Source of the DNA: an uncultured Clostridiaceae bacterium
GTDB taxonomy: Bacteria > Bacillota > Clostridia > TANB77 > CAG-508
NCBI GenBank assembly: GCA_947647275.1
Contig: CANSJQ010000002.1
Span: 131,795 to 195,794, forward strand
Length of the DNA stretch: 64,000 nucleotides
Direction: 5' to 3'
Below are positions 56,072-64,000 of this stretch, in pieces. The position numbers and the translations under genes are program-made. The notes beneath the pieces were generated by a model that was not told the origin of the DNA, did not search any database, and was given only the letters and a program-made list of their open reading frames with translations. Within the stretch, counting starts at the first letter, position 1. Each line of letters opens with the position of its first letter.

Positions 56072-57820
56072 CTATTCTCTATTAGAATTATAATTTTCTA
56101 TATGTTCACTCAAATATTCTTGCATGCCTTCATCACATGCATAGATATAACAACCTTTGATTCCTCGTTCTAATAACACCTTATATGTATTAATTATATA
56201 TTTTTGTACAGTTTTTTCATCTGTTCCTCTTTTGACATTTGAATCTTTTAATTTATTTATATTAACTTCAATCTTATTTTTTTCTTTATTATAACTTAAA
56301 TCTGGTCCAATAATTACTCCAACATAGTTTAAATCATAACCTTGTACTGTATGTACACATCCAATTTCATTTACTGCATTATTTGAAAGAATCCAAGCTT
56401 TATTGGTATGATTCCATATATATTTTTTTCCTTCAAAATTAAAATCGTATAAATCTTTTTTTCTTATTTCTTCATATGATTTTCCTTTTGATTTCCACTC
56501 CCAATCATATCCTGCAACATTTCTACATAATCCCATTTCTTTATCTAACTGCTTTATTCTTTCAATCATTTCATTAGGATTGTCGAATACTTTTATTTCA
56601 AAATCTTTAGATGATTCTATTCTATTTTTTAATGTGCATTTGAATAATTTATCTATATTTTCTAAAAATAGTTCTCCCGATTTACATCTTAATTGTGTTG
56701 TTAAAGAATAACAATTATCACTGTTCTTTTGTATTAAATCATCCATTTTGTCTGCTTGTATATCTGATCCTTTAATAGTTTGATTTCCATCGTAAAATAG
56801 TACTTTATATTTTGACTTCATATTTATCCAATCAAGTTGTGTAGATGTGTTTTCATTAATTCCAAGTTCTTCACATTTTTTCTTGAAATGTCCCATATTT
56901 GCAATATTTTTATATTGTGCTAATCTATGAGCTTCATCACATATAATTATATCATAATTATCCTTAGTAACATCACCTGGAGCAATTACAATATTTTTTA
57001 GATTTTTCTTATTTATCGCTTTAAACACAACATTTAATGTTTCTCTTAATGATGTCATGGGAACAACGAATCCTATTTTCATTTTTCCATTACATAGTAT
57101 ATATTTTCTTAGTCTATGCATCGTTTTGTCAAATTCTGATAAAATTTCTATTTCATCATCTTCAAAAGTGTCAATATTGCTAAAATCTGCATTAACTATA
57201 TTATATATTAAATTTATTGCCAAAATTGTTTTACCTGTTCCTGCTAGTCCAGTAATAATTGAAGTTTCATTTGTACTTTTTCCCTCTAAACAATCCAATA
57301 TATTATTAATAATTTTACACATTATATCCTCTTGCTCATTGGTTAATGAAATAAATGGAGAATATTTGTATATATCAGAATTTACAATGCTATTATAAGA
57401 ATTATTGACTAACTTTTTCTGCTGAAGTTTTTTCCATATATCTACCAATTTATTTAAGTACATTTCTCTTTGGTAATAATTATGTTTGGAAGATTGACCA
57501 TTATTTTTATTTAATATGCCACTATCTGAATCAAATCTAGTATCAGCATAGAACATACGAATTAAATTTTGTTCTATATCTAATATCGCAGATTTATTAA
57601 ATTTTTTATCAAATATTATATTAATCAATTTTAAAAATTTTCTATCTGGATTTTCTAAATGTTGTTTCATTCTACTTTTTATATTGGATGTTTCACCAAT
57701 ATAAATTTTATTATTATTATTTATTAAATAAACTACTGGCCAATTAATATATTTTGGATTAATATTATTTAATGTTTCTGTATTAAATTCATATTCTTTA
57801 ACTTCAAAATCCGAACTCAT
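56072..57820 (-). CDS. GIY-YIG nuclease fused to DUF2075 (second paralogue)
   Basis: VVYLINNNNKIYIGETSNIKSRMKQH; GLAGTGKT; IIICDEAHRLAQ; TVQGYDLNYVGVIIGP. Confidence 0.9.
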   Translation of the reverse strand: MSSDFEVKEYEFNTETLNNINPKYINWPVVYLINNNNKIYIGETSNIKSRMKQHLENPDRKFLKLINIIFDKKFNKSAILDIEQNLIRMFYADTRFDSDSGILNKNNGQSSKHNYYQREMYLNKLVDIWKKLQQKKLVNNSYNSIVNSDIYKYSPFISLTNEQEDIMCKIINNILDCLEGKSTNETSIITGLAGTGKTILAINLIYNIVNADFSNIDTFEDDEIEILSEFDKTMHRLRKYILCNGKMKIGFVVPMTSLRETLNVVFKAINKKNLKNIVIAPGDVTKDNYDIIICDEAHRLAQYKNIANMGHFKKKCEELGINENTSTQLDWINMKSKYKVLFYDGNQTIKGSDIQADKMDDLIQKNSDNCYSLTTQLRCKSGELFLENIDKLFKCTLKNRIESSKDFEIKVFDNPNEMIERIKQLDKEMGLCRNVAGYDWEWKSKGKSYEEIRKKDLYDFNFEGKKYIWNHTNKAWILSNNAVNEIGCVHTVQGYDLNYVGVIIGPDLSYNKEKNKIEVNINKLKDSNVKRGTDEKTVQKYIINTYKVLLERGIKGCYIYACDEGMQEYLSEHIENYNSNRE

Positions 57821-57842
57821 TATTATTACCTCTTAAACTCTC

Positions 57843-58160
57843 TTATAATTTATTGTATTTAGTACTTACTCCCTTTGCTTTTTCCACTGGGTATTTTTTC
57901 TTTGTCTTTTCTAATTTCTTTAATATTATTTCTTTAGGATCTATATCTAGTTTCATAGCCATTTGAATACAATATATAAATACATCTGCAAGTTCTTCAC
58001 AAACTTCCTCTTTGTTATAATTCTGACTATCCCATTGAAAGCATTCTAAAAGTTCTCCAGCTTCAATTGATATTGATTTTGCTAAATTTTCTGGTGAGTG
58101 AAATTTATCCCAATCTCTTTCCTCATTAAATTTATCTATTTCTTTTATTATTTCTTTCAT
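57843..58160 (-). CDS. MazG-like nucleotide pyrophosphohydrolase (second paralogue)
   Basis: 105 aa, 18 differences by hand alignment from 49470..49787. Confidence 0.92.
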   Translation of the reverse strand: MKEIIKEIDKFNEERDWDKFHSPENLAKSISIEAGELLECFQWDSQNYNKEEVCEELADVFIYCIQMAMKLDIDPKEIILKKLEKTKKKYPVEKAKGVSTKYNKL

Positions 58161-58291
58161 AAATTATTCTCCTAAAATATTTTTTCTACAATATACCATA
58201 AAATCCTATTTTTCTCAAGATTTTAGTATAACTAGTTAAAAAAAGTAAAAAGTGTCTCTACTAAACAATTAGAAACACTTCATTTTTTATA

Positions 58292-59269
58292 TTATTCTAA
58301 ACTATTTTTTATTGCCTCTGCTATAGCATTGGCCAATCTAACAGGCACAGCATTTCCAACCATTTTATATCCATTAGCAATATCCGTATAGTAGAATTTA
58401 AAGCTATCTGGAAATGTTTGTATTCTCGCACATTCTCTTACAGTTAACCTTCTATATAAATCTTCTTTTCCCTTTACAAACTCTCTCTTATTTTTTTCTA
58501 CAAATGCCATTTTAGGAGCCTGCGGATGTATTGGTGCATGTCTTCCTCCAGCTTGAATTGTAAACGATTGTTCATCCCATGCTCTCACACGATTTCTAGA
58601 CATATAAATTGTCGAAAAACTACCTATCATATATTCGTGATTAGGAAATTTACAATAAACACCATTTGTTTTATTCTTTTCTAATGCTGGTATTGCTGTA
58701 TCTTTTAAATCTCCTATTGCTTCTTTTAAATTTATTTTCTTCTTTAATGGCTCAGGGAATTTAAAATTAATATCTAAATCTTCTCTAAAACCAATATAAA
58801 AAATCCTATTTCTATCTTGTGGTACTCCATAATCTGCTGCATTTGCACTATATAATTTTACATTATATCCTGCTTCTTTAAACATTTTTATAAAATTTTG
58901 TACTGCTTCTTTATGCTTTTCGGCTAGCATTCCAGAAACATTTTCTGCTACAAAAAACTTTGGCTGTTTGTTTTTTAATATTTTTATAAATTCAAAAAAT
59001 AATTTTCCTCTTTCATCATTTATTCCTTTACAAGCTCCAGCTTCACTCCAACTTTGACAAGGAGGTCCACCAATAATACCATCGCAATCTGGTATTTCAT
59101 TTAACGGAATCTTTCTTATATCTCTCTTATCTAAATAATTATTATGATTTTTTTCATATGTTTCCCATATATTTTTATCGAATTCATTAGCCCACTCTAT
59201 TTTGAATCCTGCTTTTTCAAATCCTAAATCTAAGCCCCCTGCTCCTGAAAAAAGACTAATAACGTTCAT
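58292..59269 (-). CDS. DNA (cytosine-5) methyltransferase
   Basis: [35 protein letters not shown] motif, [26 protein letters not shown]. Confidence 0.95.
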   Translation of the reverse strand: MNVISLFSGAGGLDLGFEKAGFKIEWANEFDKNIWETYEKNHNNYLDKRDIRKIPLNEIPDCDGIIGGPPCQSWSEAGACKGINDERGKLFFEFIKILKNKQPKFFVAENVSGMLAEKHKEAVQNFIKMFKEAGYNVKLYSANAADYGVPQDRNRIFYIGFREDLDINFKFPEPLKKKINLKEAIGDLKDTAIPALEKNKTNGVYCKFPNHEYMIGSFSTIYMSRNRVRAWDEQSFTIQAGGRHAPIHPQAPKMAFVEKNKREFVKGKEDLYRRLTVRECARIQTFPDSFKFYYTDIANGYKMVGNAVPVRLANAIAEAIKNSLE

Positions 59270-59279
59270 TTACTTCCTC

Positions 59280-60137
59280 CTATTTACTATATGTTATTAA
59301 GTATGCATCATTTAATTTAGCTGGATTATCAGGATTTTTTACTTTTACTTCAGTTATATGCAGTAAATCTCTATTTTTTACAAATACTTCAAACTCTTCC
59401 CTATCCTCATTGCTAAATTCTAGATATTTTTCTTTATTAATCAATGCAAAGAAATTAAATTCTTTTTTACTATCCTTTTTATATATGTAATTAAATACAG
59501 TCCAAGGATTTTCAATTCCCCACATTCCACGAACTCTTAAATAAGTTATTCCTAATGGATCTACTTTATTTACTCTTCCTAGTTCTTTAGTTTCTGCAAA
59601 TTCAACTCCTGGAATACATTCAACTCCATCTTTTATTTTCGTTTTAATTTTTCTATAAGTTTCTTCGCTTGCACAATAATCTAATCCATAAACAAAACTC
59701 AAATTCAACAATTTAGTATTATCAACAACACCAACTGCATAAATTATATCTTTCTCTTTCCAATTTTCAGCATTTTTACATGCAGAACTAATCATATTAC
59801 TATTTACATATAATTTATGTTTTGGATATGATGAATTTAATGCAAGTACAGAATTATTACTTTCAATTTTCTTCACTTCTATTGCATCACCATTTTTTAG
59901 CATTGCATCTGGTGGATTAGAATTATTCCCCAGATAACTAAAAACTTCGCTAATTCTTTCTAATCTATCTTTTTGATTTTGAATATCATACGTTCCGGAG
60001 AAAATGTCTTTTATATATTCCTCTAATGCATCTCCCATACTATTGGCTCTATTATGATTTTCTTGATAAGTTTCTCTTAGTTTATAATGTGGTGTATCTA
60101 CTAAATTCATTATTGCTTTTAAAATATTACTATCCAA
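59280..60137 (-). CDS. Type II restriction endonuclease, NgoPII-like (probable GGCC specificity)
   Basis: NSMGDALEEYIKDIF...NSNPPDAMLKNGDAIEVKKIES (PD-(D/E)XK-like); adjacent to C5 MTase. Confidence 0.75.
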   Translation of the reverse strand: MDSNILKAIMNLVDTPHYKLRETYQENHNRANSMGDALEEYIKDIFSGTYDIQNQKDRLERISEVFSYLGNNSNPPDAMLKNGDAIEVKKIESNNSVLALNSSYPKHKLYVNSNMISSACKNAENWKEKDIIYAVGVVDNTKLLNLSFVYGLDYCASEETYRKIKTKIKDGVECIPGVEFAETKELGRVNKVDPLGITYLRVRGMWGIENPWTVFNYIYKKDSKKEFNFFALINKEKYLEFSNEDREEFEVFVKNRDLLHITEVKVKNPDNPAKLNDAYLITYSK

Positions 60138-60235
60138 ATTATTATCTCCTTCTTATTAATTTTTTATATCTTATCATAAAATTCGTCTTTTCTCAATAAA
60201 ATCCCTAATATTTATATATATTTTATATTAATTCA

Positions 60236-60400
60236 TCAAAAAAAATTATCATAAGGATAACCATATTTAATATACAAATCTGTCAGTTTCATTTTGTAGT
60301 TCTCCAATAGCTTTAAATACTTCTATTTAAAATATTGTTATAAATCCACTCAACATCTTTGCAATAATTTATAATTTCCAAATCCATTATCACACATTTT
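60236..60400 (-). pseudogene. Remnant of the 3' end of a gene like 61752..62372
   Basis: aattcatcaaa...atcataaggataacca...tttctgtcagtttcattttgtagttctccaatagctttaaatactt parallels the 3' end of 61752..62372. Confidence 0.65.
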
Positions 60401-60596
60401 CTTAATTGTTTTTTATAGACAAGGGAACAGGGATTTTGTATTAGTAAAAAGTAAAATACATATTAATACAAAATCTACGTCCCTATATCTATAATAATTA
60501 TCAGCATTTACAATATTATAAATTCCTTCATTAAAGAGTTTAGCAAGTAAGTTCTTTCTTAAATTATATAAAAAATAGACTGTCATTTCTGACAAT

Positions 60597-61145
60597 CTAA
60601 TTTTGCTTTTCGTTATACTCTTTTATTATTTTTCTAAGTTTATTATTAAAATAAACTCTCGCACTATCATATTCTTCTTCATCAGGCTGTTTATATGTTC
60701 TATCACAGTTAGGACAATATAGTACAGTTTTATAACCAGCATCTTTAGGTAATATATTTCCTTTACATTCTGCACATATTGGCGTAACATCTTTAATTTC
60801 TATTTGATTCCCTATTCTATTATATCTCCATTCATACAATAATCCATTATACATATCACTCGAGTAATTTTTATACCAACTTTCATCTTTATTATCCACT
60901 TCAGTTATTTTTAAATAGATTCTAAGAATTATATATAAAACAAATATTGCAATAATAATTCCCCATATTGGTATAGGAAAAGTTAGTACATTACCTATAA
61001 ATTCAAATATTTTTTTCCATATAGTAGTAAAGGCATTTTTAAAATCAACATTTTCAATTTTTGATACAATAATAGGACATATTATATTAGCAAGAATAAA
61101 AATTACAACTGCAATAATTTTCTCTTTATATTTTTTTATTTTCAT
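60597..61145 (-). CDS. Hypothetical membrane protein with C-terminal zinc ribbon
   Basis: Two TM segments; CAECKGNILP...YCPNC. Confidence 0.6.
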   Translation of the reverse strand: MKIKKYKEKIIAVVIFILANIICPIIVSKIENVDFKNAFTTIWKKIFEFIGNVLTFPIPIWGIIIAIFVLYIILRIYLKITEVDNKDESWYKNYSSDMYNGLLYEWRYNRIGNQIEIKDVTPICAECKGNILPKDAGYKTVLYCPNCDRTYKQPDEEEYDSARVYFNNKLRKIIKEYNEKQN

Positions 61146-61331
61146 TTATAAGCCTCCATCAACAATAATAATATCATTATTATAGCATATAGTTCCTTAT
61201 TTCACAACAAATTCACATTTATTTTGTATTTACACTTCATTTCCTAAAATAGAAGACAAAAAGATGAAATTTTTTTGAATAGATGGAAAAGAACTATACA
61301 CTTATCTGAAGTATAGTTCTTTTCATTACTA

Positions 61332-61742
61332 TTATACTTTTTTATCACGATTTATCTCTTGCCACATTTCCAAATCAAGTTTTTTAGTAATTAAATCTCG
61401 TATCTTAATTTGTATTTTATATATAGCTTTTGTTAAGTCTAAAAGTTCTTGTCGTTTGCTTTCTGAAATTTGTGTAGCAAATTTACAAATATGTTTTACA
61501 TCTTTAAGCATACTTTGAATTTCTTTATTACTTTCACAATATGCATTAAGAATCTCTTCTTCTCCTTTTATTTTGTAATTAGTTACTCTTTCATAAATAG
61601 CTGCATCTCTGATATATGGTGCAAGTCTTCTATAACAATAATTGTGTGCTTTAGCTTCAATTAAACTTCTTTCTTCATCAGAAACCCATACTTTTATACT
61701 TTTTCTTCTCTGACTTGGATTTAAATATTGTCTCATAATCAA
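61332..61742 (-). CDS. MobC/ribbon-helix-helix-like mobilization accessory protein
   Basis: RRKSIKVWVSDEERSLIEAKAHNYCYRRLAPYIRDAAI. Confidence 0.65.
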   Translation of the reverse strand: MIMRQYLNPSQRRKSIKVWVSDEERSLIEAKAHNYCYRRLAPYIRDAAIYERVTNYKIKGEEEILNAYCESNKEIQSMLKDVKHICKFATQISESKRQELLDLTKAIYKIQIKIRDLITKKLDLEMWQEINRDKKV

Positions 61743-61751
61743 TCACCTCCT

Positions 61752-62372
61752 TTAATTCATTCCACAAAACTCATCATAAGCATATCCTGCTTCAATGTAT
61801 TTTTCTGTTAATTCCATTTTGTATTCTTCTAATAATTCCAAATACTTTTGCTTGAAACAATTTTTACATAACCACTCTATAGCTTCTTTTGAAACAAGTA
61901 ATTTATCATTATCATAATAAATAAACGTATTTCCTGAATTCTCTTTAGACATTTTCGCCATTGCTCTATGTATTGTATCTTTCTTTCTATGAAAATAATT
62001 TTCTAAATCTGAAAAGCATACATCTTCATTCCATAATGGTTTAGAATTTACTTTTAAGAATTCTTCATATACTTCTATTCTCATTTTGAAGAAATCTATA
62101 TCAGCATCTATTTGTTTCTTTTCTGATTGAAAATATACATATACTAACCATAAATATCCTTCAAACAAGATATAGTATCTTTTACTTCTAATTTTTTCGC
62201 TTCTCCATCTACATGTAGGATGTTTCTTTATCATAACAGATATTGCCTTTCTTAAATCTTTATGACTTATCTCTTTTCCATTTTTGGTTTTAATATTTAG
62301 TATTTTAAATTTGTTGAGTATTTTCCAATAAGGTAAAAAGAAATTATCAAATTCATCCATAACTACTCTCAT
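61752..62372 (-). CDS. Putative replication-initiator-like protein
   Basis: 206 aa; basic region and position next to MobC-like and Xis-like genes; family not securely recognised. Confidence 0.4.
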   Translation of the reverse strand: MRVVMDEFDNFFLPYWKILNKFKILNIKTKNGKEISHKDLRKAISVMIKKHPTCRWRSEKIRSKRYYILFEGYLWLVYVYFQSEKKQIDADIDFFKMRIEVYEEFLKVNSKPLWNEDVCFSDLENYFHRKKDTIHRAMAKMSKENSGNTFIYYDNDKLLVSKEAIEWLCKNCFKQKYLELLEEYKMELTEKYIEAGYAYDEFCGMN

Positions 62373-62398
62373 ATTTTCTCTCCATTTCTAATTTTGTA

Positions 62399-62640
62399 TT
62401 TTCTGAAATAGCGAAAGCGCATTTCAGAAAAGTTTGAGCAAATTTATTTGCTCCGAATAAAGTGGATTTTTTAGTGCCCTTTATTCGCAAGCATGGTGTC
62501 TTGACACCCTTTTTGCTTGTTAGGGAAAAATCCCTAATACCCTTTTGGACTCTCCGAGGGATATTTTTTGCTTACACATTTTTGTGATTTAATTTCAAAA
62601 ATCAGGACAAGTTTGCAAACATTTTTTATTTTCTTGTCCT
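62399..62640. other. Dense cluster of perfect inverted repeats (candidate oriT/origin)
   Basis: TTTTCTGAAAT/ATTTCAGAAAA; GAGCAAAT/ATTTGCTC; CGAATAAAG/CTTTATTCG; CAAGCA/TGCTTG around GGTGTC/GACACC; TTAGGGA/TCCCTAA; AGGACAAG/CTTGTCCT. Confidence 0.6.
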
Positions 62641-62764
62641 AATTTTTTTCTTTACTTTTCCAAAATTCTCTTCAAAACTTCAATTTGATTTTCTAATTTT
62701 TATTCTTTTTGTTTGTAAATTGTATTTAAAATAGATGTCCCCTTATCTATTTTTCATTAAAATT

Positions 62765-63013
62765 TTAACAAACTTTTTCTAGTGAATCTTTTTCTTTTTC
62801 ACTTAAATAAATATCTAAAATTTCTTTTCTAAATAGAATTCTTTTTCCAACTCTGGAACATGAAATTTGTTTTCTTTTTACTAATTGTGTAATTAACCAA
62901 TATGAAATTCCTAAATATTCTGCTGCTTCTTTTGCTGTTAAAGTTGTCCTTTGTATTCTTTCTGTCGCTATGTTTTCACCTCCTTTAAATTTTTTAACAA
63001 TTGTAGTTGACAT
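62765..63013 (-). CDS. Excisionase-like (Tn916 Xis type) HTH protein
   Basis: TLTAKEAAEYLGISYWLITQLVKRKQISCSRVGKRILFRKEILDIYL. Confidence 0.85.
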   Translation of the reverse strand: MSTTIVKKFKGGENIATERIQRTTLTAKEAAEYLGISYWLITQLVKRKQISCSRVGKRILFRKEILDIYLSEKEKDSLEKVC

Positions 63014-63162
63014 GCAAAAATTATTATGATATTATTTCATCATACAATTGTTGTTTAATATTTTGATTGTATGGCTCTTTTGTATAATATATTTTTCTTA
63101 AAAGTAACCTGACAATTATAAAAAATATTTTTCAAAGGTTGTTTGTAGGTATTGGAGGTATT

Positions 63163-64000
63163 ATGGCTTATTACAATATCATTTTTGATTTAAATAAAAA
63201 TATAGAATGTTTATCGTTTCATCCTTTAATAAGTGGAGATGATTCGAATAAAAATTTTAAATTAACTAATGCATGTTTTGATAGAAATATAGGATATTTT
63301 GTATTAGATTTTATGAATACAGACTTTGAACAGGAAGAAAGTTTTTATAACTTTGTATTTAAATATTGCTTTGAAGATTTATTTTATAAATACACAAATA
63401 AAGTCAAAATTGATTCAAATAAATATCATGATAAAAATAATTCTTTATTGATAAAAAGAAGAGATTTAGAGGATATATTAAAAAATTTATATAAAGAATA
63501 TTCTAATGATATGAATTCTATAAAAGACATTTTAGATGATATAATAATAGATACTGATGAAAGGATAGACATAGATACTCTATCAGAAGAAGAACTATAT
63601 AAAGCAGTTCATAATGAAGAAGAATACTTAAAAAAATATACTATTAAAAATGAGGATTTTAGACTAGATTTCTTAGCTCCAGAAATAGATAATTTGAGAT
63701 TAGATTTTGTTATGGATGAATTCTTTCCTTACAGTGTAGATGGTACATTAAGTGACAATATACCATATTCTTTTAAAAGTAATAATTACCTTAATATTTT
63801 ATATATTTCACTAAAACAATTACTATATATGAATAATAATTTATCAATAAGAAAATGTGCTAATTGTGGCAAATATTTTATTCCAAAAACAATGCATGAC
63901 ACTAAATATTGTGATGAAATATTTAAATATAATAAAACTTGTAAAGAAATTGGAAGGGAATTAGCTTTTAAAGAAAAATTAGATAAAAATCCATTATTAA
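63163..64000 (+). CDS. DUF6076-like protein with C-terminal zinc motif (partial, runs off right edge)
   Basis: Hand translation MAYYNIIFDLNKNIECLSFHPLIS...RKCANCGKYFIPKTMHDTKYCDEIFKYNKTCKEIGRELAFKEKL; RBS ggaggt. Confidence 0.7.
   Translation, partial: MAYYNIIFDLNKNIECLSFHPLISGDDSNKNFKLTNACFDRNIGYFVLDFMNTDFEQEESFYNFVFKYCFEDLFYKYTNKVKIDSNKYHDKNNSLLIKRRDLEDILKNLYKEYSNDMNSIKDILDDIIIDTDERIDIDTLSEEELYKAVHNEEEYLKKYTIKNEDFRLDFLAPEIDNLRLDFVMDEFFPYSVDGTLSDNIPYSFKSNNYLNILYISLKQLLYMNNNLSIRKCANCGKYFIPKTMHDTKYCDEIFKYNKTCKEIGRELAFKEKLDKNPLL

Noticed and set aside
60413-60595. 60 aa ORF next to an inverted repeat (ttttgtattag...ctaatacaaaa-like)
   Set aside because: No RBS or homology; lies in a decayed intergenic region.

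Overview
AT-rich Clostridia-like (low-GC Firmicute) window. Positions 1 to about 51.5 kb are chromosomal backbone: hflK, an ABC transporter, lysozyme, flippase, coaD, metK with a SAM-I riboswitch, an mgtA-type ATPase, sodA, yraN-dprA-comM, maf, a tandem-DUF262 protein and recQ. This part also holds a complete type I-B CRISPR-Cas locus with 26 repeats and cas6-8-7-5-3-4-1-2. From about 51.6 kb to beyond the right edge lies an integrated mobile element at a truncated initiator tRNA-Met (fMet) att site. It carries a TrlF-like PHP/ATPase, a GIY-YIG-DUF2075 + MazG cassette, an NgoPII-like R-M system, MobC-like, Rep-like and Xis-like genes. The most striking observation is translational. Five backbone genes (ABC permease, flippase, metK, dprA, comM) are each broken by extra bases, nine in total. 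Every break falls exactly on an in-frame CGG, and reading CGGN as one glycine (skip the C, then read GGN) restores the conserved protein each time, including the ComM Walker A motif through four such sites in about 43 bp. I found no in-frame CGG read as an ordinary triplet in the other backbone-like genes. The eight triplet-read CGG codons I found are all in six compositionally distinct, accessory-looking genes. This suggests CGG-triggered +1 frameshifting or quadruplet decoding. All scanning was by eye, so counts should be recomputed.
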